From RBG-16-49-21 sp040768125 (GTDB lineage Bacteria > Spirochaetota > UBA4802 > UBA5550), in NCBI GenBank assembly GCA_040768125.1, contig JAXGNG010000001.1:248001-312000 (forward strand): 64,000 nucleotides of DNA. The letters run 5' to 3'. This document shows positions 26,462 through 35,077 of this stretch, one piece after another; the stretch's first letter is position 1; every line of letters begins with the position of its first letter. The translations under genes were made by a program, and so were the position numbers. Under the pieces are notes generated by a model. It ran no database searches and was not told the DNA's origin. It worked only from the letters and a program-made list of their open reading frames with translations.

Positions 26462-26784
26462 GATAGTCACTCCGATCATCTGGGCATGAATCTATAAATT
26501 AAAAAATATACACTGCAATATTTTTGTCAATCAATATTTATGTCACATTAGAATATACGGATTTTTTCGTAACTTTATGATTTTGCCTCCTCACATTCAT
26601 GGATAGAGTTGGTAGTGAATTTCACGGAGGGATCCATGAGCCTTCCGTGTGATTTTGAGCATGCAAGAGATTAATATCATTGACAAATAAATGCTCAAAT
26701 TAAGATAGTAAACTCTTGTTTTTACATCATTCTATTGATCCTTCAGGAATACAAGTTACGTTTTTATAGATGAGGTGATGTGCC
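26462..26784 (+). promoter_or_regulatory. Intergenic region upstream of rpmH with a candidate promoter
   Basis: TTGACA (26680-26685) and GATAGT (26704-26709), 18 bases apart, could drive the rpmH-rnpA-yidD-yidC-khpB-mnmE cluster. The rest is AT-rich and also serves the leftward coiled-coil gene. I looked for DnaA boxes (TTATNCACA) because oriC is often near rpmH, and found none. Confidence 0.45.
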
Positions 26785-26943
26785 ATGAAGCGAACATTTC
26801 AGCCGAGCAGGACGAAACGACACAAGAAGCATGGTTTCCGTGCGCGCATGAGCACGGCGGAGGGGAGAAAGGTCCTGAGCAGAAGAAGATGCAAAGGGAG
26901 ACACAAACTTACCGTGTCAGACGAGCGGAGATTGCCGAAGTAA
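26785..26943 (+). CDS. rpmH: 50S ribosomal protein L34
   Basis: A 52-residue basic protein starting MKRTFQPSRTKRHKKHGFRA shows the highly conserved L34 pattern, including RMSTAEGRKVLSRRR and KGRHKLTVSD. L34 is part of the large ribosomal subunit. The product ends in RRLPK, slightly longer than the usual 44-47 residues. It is too short for many gene finders. The rnpA start codon follows seven bases after the stop, the usual order. Confidence 0.97.
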   Translation: MKRTFQPSRTKRHKKHGFRARMSTAEGRKVLSRRRCKGRHKLTVSDERRLPK

Positions 26944-26950
26944 TCTGACC

Positions 26951-27370
26951 GTGAAAAGAATTCATTCTTTAAAGGGTAGGAATTTATTCAAGGAAGTATA
27001 TCGAAAGGGCAGGAGAATACGGGGAAAAGGGTTCCGACTCTATTTTCTGAGGAGCCCGAAATCGATCGAAAGGGCCGCGGGTATAAAGGGAGTTAATTAC
27101 GGCGATGCGAGAAGGGTCAGGATCGCCATAGTTTTGACCCGATCATTCGGCAAAGCGCATACACGGAACCAAGCAAAAAGAAGGGTTCGCGCCATTTGCG
27201 CTGGCCTGCTGCCTGATGTGAAAGACGGTTTCTGCATTATTATCAGGTTTGACGACACATGCGGAAATCTTTCATACGAAGAAGAAAGGGGAATTATCAC
27301 GGGGCTGTTCGCAAGAGCTGGATTATTGAATGGTGAAGCGCATACGACCATACAGCATGACGCTCAATAG
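26951..27370 (+). CDS. rnpA: Ribonuclease P protein component
   Basis: A GTG at 26951 starts this 139-residue basic protein, directly after rpmH as in most bacteria. It shows the RnpA motif RNQAKRRVR (RNR region), the early VYRKGRRIRGKGFRLYF strand and AIVLTRSFGKAHTRN. It helps the catalytic RNA of RNase P to cut the 5' leader from tRNA precursors. An insertion near residues 38-55 (SPKSIERAAGIKGVNYGD) makes it longer than typical (about 115). Its 3' end overlaps yidD by 41 bases. Confidence 0.95.
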   Translation: MKRIHSLKGRNLFKEVYRKGRRIRGKGFRLYFLRSPKSIERAAGIKGVNYGDARRVRIAIVLTRSFGKAHTRNQAKRRVRAICAGLLPDVKDGFCIIIRFDDTCGNLSYEEERGIITGLFARAGLLNGEAHTTIQHDAQ

Positions 27371-27605
27371 TGTTGGTTCAAAACTCATAATTTTCATTGT
27401 AAGGGTTTACAAGACACTACTATCGCCGATATTGCCGCAGGCGTGCAGATTCTATCCCACATGCTCAACCTACGCCATCGAGGCCCTGGAGCGACATGGC
27501 GTGGTGAAAGGCCTGGCGCTTGCGGCATGGAGGGTCCTGAGATGCCAGCCCTTTTCTTCCGGCGGACTTGATCCCGTCCCCGACACGTTTCGCTTCCTCA
27601 AATAA
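27330..27605 (+). CDS. yidD: Membrane protein insertion efficiency factor YidD
   Basis: The 91-residue product has the YidD core: RVYKTLLSPILPQACRFYPTCSTYA, with the conserved Cys pair and the P-C-R-F-x-P-T-C-S motif, and then WRVLRCQPFSSGGLDPVP. An amphipathic N-terminal helix puts it at the inner face of the cytoplasmic membrane, where it aids YidC-dependent insertion. The start is either the ATG at 27330 inside rnpA or one at 27357; I keep the longer form. Confidence 0.95.
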   Translation: MVKRIRPYSMTLNSVGSKLIIFIVRVYKTLLSPILPQACRFYPTCSTYAIEALERHGVVKGLALAAWRVLRCQPFSSGGLDPVPDTFRFLK

Positions 27606-27627
27606 CATTCCCGCCCTTTAAGGAATA

Positions 27628-27680
27628 CGGCAGGTTATGCTGCAACCGGTGTTGTCCGTGCTGCCGCGTCACATAACCTG
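27628..27680 (+). promoter_or_regulatory. Leader upstream of yidC with two mutually exclusive stems
   Basis: CAGGTTATG (27631-27639) pairs perfectly with CATAACCTG (27672-27680). CGGCAG (27628-27633) can instead pair with CTGCCG (27661-27666). The two stems share bases 27631-27633 and so exclude each other. A small CAAC/GTTG hairpin lies between. The element ends 42 bases before the yidC start. Confidence 0.4.
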
Positions 27681-27722
27681 AATGAAAACGGCATGACACT
27701 GAATAATTAAGGTACAAATATT

Positions 27723-29384
27723 ATGGACAAAAAAAGTGTGCTCGCGATCGTCCTCATCGCCGCTCTATGGATGGTCTATTTTGTTGTTTTTAAGCCGGAA
27801 AAGCCCGCCCAGAAGCAGGCTGTGAAGAAGGTGGAGCAAAAGGAGGGGGCGGCGGAAAAAACGGATAAGCCGGGACGCGCACCCGTGGCGATAAAAACAG
27901 TGGGCCCGGCGGGTGCGGAAAAGCATATCGATGTCACCACGAAAAAATTCATGTTCACGCTGTCAAACAGGGGCGCCGCCATAACCGGGTGTACCTATAC
28001 TGACAGGAACATCGATTTAATCGCACGCAGGAATCCCTATGGAGCGAAGGGCAATCTTGACTTTTCTCTTCACTTCAGCGATGACGAGTTTCTTAACGGA
28101 AACGATCTGCAGAATGCTCTCTGGAACCAGAGGCATGACGGGAACCGCGTGGCCTTTTATACCGATTTTATTATGGGCGGGGTTCCGGTGCGGCTCGAAA
28201 AGATCTACGCCTTCAAGGAGGACGGATACGGCTTTTCGGTAGAGTACAGGTTGAAAAACAACGGCCGGACCCCCATCTCATTTCCGGGGGGCTCTTTCAC
28301 GGTGTCACCCGGTGAGATACTGGGGCCGTCCCTTGATTATAATAACACCTACAACCGGGTAATGGGCATCTATTCCGTCGATGGAAGCTTCAAGAAGGCG
28401 GACAAGGGAGGCGGTGGATTTCTCTTCGGCTGCGGGTCGTCATCGGATGACGAACCGCTGAAAACCGTGGCGGGAACGGTGAACTGGGCAGGTGTCATGA
28501 GCCGTTACTTTCTGGCGATCATGGTCCCGGAAGGTGTCGCGGGGAGCGGCATGGTCCATGATAACAGGAAAATGCATGGTTTCAGGACCGGGTTGCGAAT
28601 GGCCGCACGTGATCTCGCACCCGGAAAAGAGCTGTCGCAGAATTTCAAGGTCTACCTGGGTGAAAAGAACAAGAAAATGCTTGCCTCGGTTGACGCGTCG
28701 ATTGTTGACGCCGCAGATGTTAGTAAAATTATAGAGCCGATTCGGAATTTCGTTCTCTGGTGCCTCATGACCATCAACAGGCCCATAGGTAATCTGGGGT
28801 GGGCCCTCGTGATCTTTTCGCTTCTGACGAAGATCGTCTTTATGCCCCTCACCATCAAGTCGACTGAATCGATGAAAAAGATGCAGCAGCTCACCCCCAA
28901 GCTGAACGAGCTGAAAGCCAAGTACAAAGATAAACCGGACCAGATGCAGAAGGAGATGATGAAGCTCTACCGGGACAACAAGGTGAATCCCATGGGCGGT
29001 TGTTTCCCGCTGCTGCTCCAGATGCCCTTTTTCTTTGCCCTGTACAGCGCCCTGATCGATTCGATAGACCTCTGGAGGGCTCCCTTTATCCTCTGGATGA
29101 AGGATCTTTCGATGCCCGATACGGTATTCACTTATTCCGGGTTTAATCTCAATATTCTTCCCATACTCATGACCGCGTCGACGTTTCTTCAGCAGAAGCT
29201 GACGACCGTTGATACGGGGGGCCAGCAAAAAGCGATGATGATGATAATGCCCTTCATGTTCATTTTCATCTTCTGGAGCATGCCATCCGGCCTGGTTCTC
29301 TACTGGGCGCTGCAGAACCTGTTTCAGATACTGCATCAGCTGTTCATCAATTATCGCGCGAAGAAGAAGAACGCTGAAGCCTGA
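27723..29384 (+). CDS. yidC: Membrane protein insertase YidC
   Basis: The 553-residue product starts with an N-terminal membrane helix (residues 6-24), then a large periplasmic beta domain (about 60-330) of the Gram-negative type. The conserved YidC core follows from about 355: FVLWCLMTINRPIGNLGWAL, TKIVFMPLTIKSTESMKKMQ, then MGGCFPLLLQMPFFFALYSAL, and two more helices to about 540. The conserved positive residue in the core groove is Lys or Arg in TKIVFMPLT. It inserts proteins into the inner membrane alone or with Sec. The periplasmic domain is a marker of a diderm organism. Confidence 0.97.
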   Translation: MDKKSVLAIVLIAALWMVYFVVFKPEKPAQKQAVKKVEQKEGAAEKTDKPGRAPVAIKTVGPAGAEKHIDVTTKKFMFTLSNRGAAITGCTYTDRNIDLIARRNPYGAKGNLDFSLHFSDDEFLNGNDLQNALWNQRHDGNRVAFYTDFIMGGVPVRLEKIYAFKEDGYGFSVEYRLKNNGRTPISFPGGSFTVSPGEILGPSLDYNNTYNRVMGIYSVDGSFKKADKGGGGFLFGCGSSSDDEPLKTVAGTVNWAGVMSRYFLAIMVPEGVAGSGMVHDNRKMHGFRTGLRMAARDLAPGKELSQNFKVYLGEKNKKMLASVDASIVDAADVSKIIEPIRNFVLWCLMTINRPIGNLGWALVIFSLLTKIVFMPLTIKSTESMKKMQQLTPKLNELKAKYKDKPDQMQKEMMKLYRDNKVNPMGGCFPLLLQMPFFFALYSALIDSIDLWRAPFILWMKDLSMPDTVFTYSGFNLNILPILMTASTFLQQKLTTVDTGGQQKAMMMIMPFMFIFIFWSMPSGLVLYWALQNLFQILHQLFINYRAKKKNAEA

Positions 29385-29456
29385 GCGGGTTTTACAAGTA
29401 ATTGTTGCCGTCCTCCGGCATAAAGGAGATGGGTCCAAACTATCAGGAGGCAGATC

Positions 29457-30095
29457 ATGAAGGTTATTGAACTTGAAGGACGAACCGTCGAGGAAGCCAC
29501 AAAGAAAGCGATGGCAGAGCTGGGGATCGCCGATTCCTCGAAGGTTACCATAGATGTTATCGACGAGGGGAAAAGCGGGATCTTCGGTTTCGGCGTATCA
29601 AGGCCGGCCAAGATCAGGCTGTTTTATAATGTCGACACGAAGGACATTGGCGATACCATCAGGGAAGTGCTCGCCGCCATTTTCAGCAAGATGGAGCTTG
29701 ATTGTAACATCGCTGATCTCAAGGAAGGCGAATCCAAGGTTTACGTGGAGCTGGAAAGCAAGAACAGCTCGGGGCTGGTGATCGGAAGAAAAGGGAAGAC
29801 ACTGGAATCGCTCCAGTTCATGGTGAACCTGATCGTGAATCACAAATGTGGAAGCGACAAGAAGATCATTCTTGACATTGAGTCGTACCGCGCGAAGAGA
29901 GAGCGGGCGCTCAGGAAAATGTCCAAGGACATCGCCTTCAAGGTGATAAAATCCGGAAGGCCCTGGACGCTCGAGCCGATGAACCCCTTTGAGCGCAGGT
30001 TGATTCACCTGACACTCCAGAACGACACACGGGTGACCACGAAGAGCGAAGGCCAGGGCATTTACCGAAAAGTCACCATCATGCCCAGGCAGTGA
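29457..30095 (+). CDS. khpB: RNA-binding protein KhpB (Jag), Jag_N-KH-R3H
   Basis: Residues 1-50 are the Jag N-terminal domain (VIELEGRTVEEATKKAMAEL, then EGKSGIFGFG). A KH domain is at about 75-140 with the loop SGLVIGRKGKTLESLQFMVN. An R3H domain follows at 140-212, with the R-x-x-x-H element in NPFERRLIHLTLQ. The protein binds RNA, usually with KhpA, and influences cell elongation and division in Gram-positive bacteria. It sits directly behind yidC, as in many phyla. A GGAGG lies eight bases before the ATG. Confidence 0.95.
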   Translation: MKVIELEGRTVEEATKKAMAELGIADSSKVTIDVIDEGKSGIFGFGVSRPAKIRLFYNVDTKDIGDTIREVLAAIFSKMELDCNIADLKEGESKVYVELESKNSSGLVIGRKGKTLESLQFMVNLIVNHKCGSDKKIILDIESYRAKRERALRKMSKDIAFKVIKSGRPWTLEPMNPFERRLIHLTLQNDTRVTTKSEGQGIYRKVTIMPRQ

Positions 30096-30107
30096 CGGGG
30101 CCCGGTG

Positions 30108-31460
30108 ATGGACGATACCATTTGCGCTCCCGCCACGCCACCGGCGCAATCATCCATCGCCATGATCCGCATCAGCGGTCCCGGCACATTTGCGACCCTC
30201 GAATCGATCTTCAGCAGGGCTGACAGGCTGGCCCCGCGTGTGGCGGTTTTCGGAAGCATTCATGACAGTGGCAGAACTATCGATGATGTGATCGCGGTCT
30301 TCTACCGGGGGCCCTCGAGCTACACGGGAGAGGACATGGCGGAAATATCCTGTCACGGGAATCCGCTGATCGCCGCAGCCATCATCAGGCTGCTGAATGA
30401 CCATGGAATCAGGCTTGCCGAGCCTGGTGAGTTCACGAGGCGCGCATTCCTGAACGGCAAAATCGATCTTACCGGCGCAGAAGCTATTAACCAGATTATC
30501 GCCGCCCGGAGCGAGTGGGAAATAAAAACTTCACTGCGGCAAATGCATGGTTCATTGAAAACGAAGATTGATGAAGTAAGGCGTTTTGTTGTTGATTTCA
30601 AGGCAGATATCGAGGCAGGCATAGATTTTCCTGAGGAGGATATTGAGCTTGCCTCCGGCCAGAAGGCGATCTCTGATGCCGCCAGGATTCAGAGTGTACT
30701 GGGGGAACTGCTTGAGGGATGCCGTTCCGGAGAAACGCTTTGCAGGGGAATCGATATTACCATAACGGGAAGGCCCAATGTCGGGAAATCGAGCATACTG
30801 AACCTTCTTCTTAACCGCGAGCGCGCCATCGTGACCGGGATCCCGGGGACCACCAGAGACGCGCTTCGTGAACCGTTCCAGATCGGCGGCATGCACGTTA
30901 ATCTCATAGACACGGCGGGGATTGACACACCCTGTGATGAGATCGAGCGAATGGGCATCGATCTCAGTCATCGGTATATTGAGTCGTCAAGCCACATTAT
31001 TCTCGTGTTGGACGCCTCTGCGGGACTACTGGAAAACGACAAAAAGCTACTTGCCTCGACCTCATGTAAAAACAGGGTGATACTCATCAATAAGATTGAC
31101 GCGGTTGGAAAGGACGTTGTTGACAGGATGCAGCAATCGATACCCGCCATGACAATCCCTTTTTCGGCGAAAAATGGAACAGGAGCGGGTGACCTCAAGC
31201 GGGAGCTTGAAATACTCCTTCGCGAGGAGTTCAGCTCGGCGGACAAGGGGTTTATTGCCGATATCCGCATTATCGGTCTCCTTGAAGGTGGTCATGAAGC
31301 GGCGAGTCGAGTGGTGAATCTCGTAGAGTCGGGAGGTCCGGCGGAGATCATCGCATTTGAGCTCGGCACGCTGATGGAATCGCTCGCTGAAATAACAGGC
31401 GAGATAACGCCCGATGACGTGCTCGACTCGATTTTCAACAGGTTCTGCATCGGCAAATAA
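30108..31460 (+). CDS. mnmE: tRNA uridine-5-carboxymethylaminomethyl modification GTPase MnmE
   Basis: The product is 450 residues (ATG at 30108; a GTG one codon earlier is possible). The N-terminal tetrahydrofolate-binding domain shows AMIRISGPG and YTGEDMAEISCHGN. The GTPase domain, inserted in a helical domain, has G1 GRPNVGKSS, the GTTRD switch, DTAG and NKID. The C-terminus is the conserved CIGK with the essential Cys. With MnmG it installs the aminomethyl-type group on U34 of several tRNAs. An MnmD-like enzyme of the same pathway is encoded 2 kb downstream on the other strand. Confidence 0.96.
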   Translation: MDDTICAPATPPAQSSIAMIRISGPGTFATLESIFSRADRLAPRVAVFGSIHDSGRTIDDVIAVFYRGPSSYTGEDMAEISCHGNPLIAAAIIRLLNDHGIRLAEPGEFTRRAFLNGKIDLTGAEAINQIIAARSEWEIKTSLRQMHGSLKTKIDEVRRFVVDFKADIEAGIDFPEEDIELASGQKAISDAARIQSVLGELLEGCRSGETLCRGIDITITGRPNVGKSSILNLLLNRERAIVTGIPGTTRDALREPFQIGGMHVNLIDTAGIDTPCDEIERMGIDLSHRYIESSSHIILVLDASAGLLENDKKLLASTSCKNRVILINKIDAVGKDVVDRMQQSIPAMTIPFSAKNGTGAGDLKRELEILLREEFSSADKGFIADIRIIGLLEGGHEAASRVVNLVESGGPAEIIAFELGTLMESLAEITGEITPDDVLDSIFNRFCIGK

Positions 31461-31480
31461 TGAAGAGAACGCAGAATTGA

Positions 31481-31508
31481 TTGACTCGTCGGTATTTTTT
31501 GGTATATT
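31481..31508 (+). promoter_or_regulatory. Promoter upstream of the 31701 gene
   Basis: TTGACT (31481-31486) and TATATT (31503-31508) are 16 bases apart and stand in an AT-rich stretch just after mnmE. Transcription would begin near 31515, leaving a leader of about 185 bases before the ATG at 31701. Confidence 0.6.
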
Positions 31509-31700
31509 AATTCTGCATTAATATTGACATTCAACGTGAACAATGTAAGCCTTTGAATCATTATTGGAAGAGGGTTTCGCAATTTTCAAGGAGGGTATGC
31601 GCCGTTGCCCCCGCCGGGCGCCCTGGCATTAATATGGGAAGTGGAAGAGGGCCGGCAAGCAGGAATGTCGTGGCCTGCACCGGGGGCGCGAGTTGTTCAC

Positions 31701-33506
31701 ATGGACAAAGACAGGCTCGATAAGACAAAAAAAAATATCGGCGTGACGAAACTTGACGAACAGACGAGAAAAGAACTGTTCGAAAAATTCGTCGATAGCG
31801 GCGGGAAGGTAATTGATGAGAAAACGGCCCGGCGTCGGCTCACAATCGACCGGGAGCGCCAGAGAGAGTTGCTGAAAAAAGCGGAGAGCGACGCGGGGAG
31901 AATCAAAAAAAAGGAGGTGCGCACGCGTCCAGAGCAGCAGGAACAAAAGGGAGTGCCCGCACGGGAGGGCTCTTCGCAAGACAGCATAAGTTCACTTGCC
32001 CTCTTCTTTAACCGCCTGAAACTCAGAATAAAGCTGAAGACCTCCGGGGTGGCCGTTTTCAACGGCCATTATTTCAACAACAAATTCTTTAAAAAATTTA
32101 ACGGCACCTACAAGCCGGCCCTGATGGGACTCCAGATCATTTACCTTGAAATTTTTAGAAAAAATCCCTCTCTGGGGAGGGATGTCACCTCAAAGCTTGA
32201 CGCGATTAAGCCCATTTTCTATGAATTGATCGAGATGACCGGAAATCTTTTTGATAAAATCATGACAGACCAGATCGTGGAGCAGTTTGTCAATTTTCCC
32301 GAAGTTCCCAAGAAAACATCTGAACTCAGGGGGCAGATTCTTCTCCTGTATAAAAAACTCCATGTACTGGGGCGATATGAACATTCAATACAAAGCGCGT
32401 TTGATACGGCTGTTGATATCTTCCAGAAGACAGGGGAAAAACCATCGGAATCGTTCTCGGCAATGCGACGAAGCCTCAGGGGGAACGTCTCCGCCGTGTT
32501 TCAAAAACTATACCCCCGGCTTCACCTTCTTTTCTGCCTTTACCAATGGATGTATATCCCGGAATACGATCAATCAATTGATGCGATTCTGGGAGTGTCC
32601 GAGGAAGATAGGCCGGGGCACAGGCAGTTGGCACGTTATTTCGATGAAGAAGCATCCCTCGGAACTGTCCAGGAGAAAACCGGGACGGAGGAGGGGGGCG
32701 GCGAGGCTGATAACGGTGCAGGCGACAAGGCGGCACGAAAAGGCCTTGAACTTATGTCCACAATTGATTTCAGCAGGCTCAAGAAGGAATGTGACAAGGC
32801 AAGAATTTTTGAAAACGTCGGGGACGGGGACAAGGTGTTTCTTACATTTCTTCTGTTCAATGAGTTCGACCGGGAATATTCCTTCATTCTCACGACAAAC
32901 AAAATAAAATTCAGAACCGACTTCATCGCAAGGACCAAGATTGACTTCAGAACAAGGCTTAATGATCTTTACGACAGGATGAAAAAGAGCAGCGACGGAC
33001 TCAGGGAATATTCCGAAGAGCTGGAGAATTACGAAAAGGCCCGAAGAGAAAAACCCTCACGCAATTCCCAGTACATTGAATTCACGAAAAGGATCGAGAC
33101 GTTTCATAAAAAGAAAACCGCAGCGGGGAGGAACGCGCTTGCCATGGTCCGCCAGTACATGGTGGAGGTTGCGCAGGAACTCAGATTGTTGCTCGAAGAC
33201 ATGGATGACAACCAGTTTTACATCGAGAATCCCCAGGAAGAACTGGTGTTTGATACCCTGATCGAGGGTGAAAAAAAACTAAACGGGAAAAAGATATTCG
33301 AGGCCATATACCTGGTGTACTGCTACGCCCTTGCCTTTGCGTACCGACTGGGCCAGGACGGGGATCTTTCCGGAGATCTCGAGTTCAAGAAGGAGGAGCT
33401 TGACGAACTCAAGAAACGGACTGAAGAACACGCGGCTTCGGTACGCGAACAGGAAGAACAGGAGCGCCAGAAGTCGGTTCTTGAGGAGCTTGACGACATG
33501 ATTTAA
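31701..33506 (+). CDS. Conserved-looking cytoplasmic protein, not recognised
   Basis: I place the start at the ATG at 31701 (MDKDRLDKTKKNIGVTKLDE); the frame is open to before 31605 but the upstream part is Gly/Pro/Ala-rich and unlike the rest. The 601-residue product has no signal peptide or membrane helix. Residues 1-60 are a charged helix; 70-310 form a helical domain with many aromatic residues (FNGHYFNNKFFKKFNGTY, FYELIEMTGNLFDKIMTDQ). An acidic Glu/Gly-rich linker at about 315-340 leads to a second helical domain (370-570). The last 40 residues form a Glu/Lys-rich coiled coil. I can assign no function. It has its own promoter between mnmE and the MnmD-like gene. Confidence 0.65.
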   Translation: MDKDRLDKTKKNIGVTKLDEQTRKELFEKFVDSGGKVIDEKTARRRLTIDRERQRELLKKAESDAGRIKKKEVRTRPEQQEQKGVPAREGSSQDSISSLALFFNRLKLRIKLKTSGVAVFNGHYFNNKFFKKFNGTYKPALMGLQIIYLEIFRKNPSLGRDVTSKLDAIKPIFYELIEMTGNLFDKIMTDQIVEQFVNFPEVPKKTSELRGQILLLYKKLHVLGRYEHSIQSAFDTAVDIFQKTGEKPSESFSAMRRSLRGNVSAVFQKLYPRLHLLFCLYQWMYIPEYDQSIDAILGVSEEDRPGHRQLARYFDEEASLGTVQEKTGTEEGGGEADNGAGDKAARKGLELMSTIDFSRLKKECDKARIFENVGDGDKVFLTFLLFNEFDREYSFILTTNKIKFRTDFIARTKIDFRTRLNDLYDRMKKSSDGLREYSEELENYEKARREKPSRNSQYIEFTKRIETFHKKKTAAGRNALAMVRQYMVEVAQELRLLLEDMDDNQFYIENPQEELVFDTLIEGEKKLNGKKIFEAIYLVYCYALAFAYRLGQDGDLSGDLEFKKEELDELKKRTEEHAASVREQEEQERQKSVLEELDDMI

Positions 33507-33520
33507 TCAAGGGCGGAATA

Positions 33521-34348
33521 TCACGCGCACGGGCTTTTCTTCCTGATCCGAATTTCCTCCCGACGCATTTCACGAATGTTTTCCCTTGGATCGGTGAGGG
33601 TGCTATCACGAAAAGGTACCGATTTTTGATTGGAGCGGATCGCGTTGATTTCCGACGAGGACAATGAACGGATCGCACACCCTTTTGATGCGAGTGTTCC
33701 TTCCCGCTTTCCTCCCACGGAGGGGCCTCTGCCGACAGTGAGACCCGCTTCAAGCATGGCGGTGCGGACGTGCGGTGCGCTGGAGTAAGTGGTAAGTATG
33801 GCGCCGTTTTTCATGACACGGTACATTTCCATGAAAAAATGGATCGTCCAGAGCTCGGGGTTTCGGGCCGGGGAAAAGGGATCGAAGAATATCGCATGAA
33901 AGGCGCCTTCAGCAAGCTGCCGGATGGTATTCCTCGCATCGCCGAACATGACGGTTATTGAAATGGTCCCGAAATCAGCATGACCGAGTTGATAGGCCCT
34001 GCGAATATGCCGGTAGGTGTCATCGCGTTCGTCATTGAAGGCAATTGACTCAAGAAGCGGGGTAAACGACCGGTCCTTCTCCAGGGAGATGACGGAGAGG
34101 TTCCCGGGGCTGTTCCTGCGCTGAAATTCCATGGCCAGCGCCAGGATATTGTATCCAAGACCGAAGCCGACATCGAGGACGGATAGTGTATGTTCGGAGC
34201 GTCCCAGAATGCGGGAGGGGAAGAGGTGCTTCTGAAGGGCCTCTTCGTAAGCACCCGAGCGTGAGTGCATCTGCTCTCCATATTCCCCGAGTAGCGCGGT
34301 TGATGACCCATCGCCCGTCATGACGATTGAATGGCAGGGTTCATCCAT
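33521..34348 (-). CDS. mnmD: tRNA (5-methylaminomethyl-2-thiouridine)-methyltransferase, MnmD/MnmC1-like
   Basis: Starting at the ATG at 34348, which shares its A with the upstream stop (TGATG), the product has 275 residues. It matches the methyltransferase half of MnmC: SRSGAYEEALQKHLFPS, the SAM loop VLDVGFGLGYNILALAM, DPFSPARNPELWT, LTTYSSAPHVRTAMLEAG and VGRGPSVGGKREGT. It would convert nm5U34 to mnm5U34 in tRNA using S-adenosylmethionine. The MnmC oxidase half is absent, as in stand-alone MnmD. It is translationally coupled to the lipoprotein gene upstream. MnmE, acting earlier at the same base, is encoded nearby. Confidence 0.85.
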   Translation of the reverse strand: MDEPCHSIVMTGDGSSTALLGEYGEQMHSRSGAYEEALQKHLFPSRILGRSEHTLSVLDVGFGLGYNILALAMEFQRRNSPGNLSVISLEKDRSFTPLLESIAFNDERDDTYRHIRRAYQLGHADFGTISITVMFGDARNTIRQLAEGAFHAIFFDPFSPARNPELWTIHFFMEMYRVMKNGAILTTYSSAPHVRTAMLEAGLTVGRGPSVGGKREGTLASKGCAIRSLSSSEINAIRSNQKSVPFRDSTLTDPRENIREMRREEIRIRKKSPCA

Positions 34349-34773
34349 CAGGGAGCCGCCGTACTGACGCAGGAGTCGGCCTTGTAATCGACAAAGGCGG
34401 TGCAGATGTCTCCGGAACACCGGTGGAAGCGTATCACACCGCTCCGAAGTATTTCCGGAATGGCGGACCGGCATGACAATGATTGTTCCGGATCGAGATG
34501 ATTAATGCGTGAATGGGATGTAAGTATGAGAGATGCCCTGGCTCCCGCCGCCTCAAGAATCGCCTGGTTTACTGAACGGGGTTTCGTCTCATGCGGCATT
34601 TCATCGGACAGGATAATTTTCACGCAGACCCTGAGGGTCCCGTGGTTAAAGCCCTCCCATGCGTCTCGTCTTTCGAATGACGCGGTGCAGGATGGGTGAA
34701 CAAGACACAGGAGAAACAACGTTATTCCAAGGGATGCAGGGAAGATGGGATGTCGGAAGATCGACACGATCAT
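34348..34773 (-). CDS. Small putative lipoprotein, unknown
   Basis: The ATG at 34773 has GGAG a few bases before it; an ATG 15 codons earlier does not. The signal peptide (MIVSIFRHPIFPASLGITLF and LLCLVHPSC) puts the lipid-bearing Cys at residue 29. The 112-residue mature part is small, with three further cysteines (CRSA, RCSGDICT) and an uneven charge. I do not recognise the family. It overlaps the MnmD-like start by one base, so both are probably one transcript though unrelated in location. Confidence 0.6.
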   Translation of the reverse strand: MIVSIFRHPIFPASLGITLFLLCLVHPSCTASFERRDAWEGFNHGTLRVCVKIILSDEMPHETKPRSVNQAILEAAGARASLILTSHSRINHLDPEQSLSCRSAIPEILRSGVIRFHRCSGDICTAFVDYKADSCVSTAAP

Positions 34774-35077
34774 GGGTCTCCGCTTTATAGGGGATCTCCC
34801 CGTCAGGCCGGTCGACATGCCGGGGGTATCATTGAGATAGGGTAAATAGTATTGAAATATTTTGCAACTTTTTCATCTGTTCAGGGTCTTTAAATGATTA
34901 ACTTTTTTTCATCCATAGTTTGGCGCATGAATTTTTTCTCATGACACGTACCGCGGGAAGCAGTGACAATAATCCATGCCCGAGCGCTTAATAATTTTCG
35001 GTGAAATGACAGTGCGTTAATTCCGCGACCCGCACGAACATAACGCTGCAACATCTTAAGGCAAAGAGGGGTATCGC
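34774..35077. other. AT-rich divergent intergenic region
   Basis: The 304 bases between the leftward lipoprotein gene and the rightward radical SAM gene are AT-rich, particularly 34850-34960. No ORF, RNA gene or convincing promoter pair was seen. Confidence 0.45.

Noticed and set aside
26462..26784. Replication origin near rpmH
   Set aside because: oriC often lies between rpmH and dnaA, but no dnaA or dnaN gene is in the window and I found no TTATNCACA boxes.
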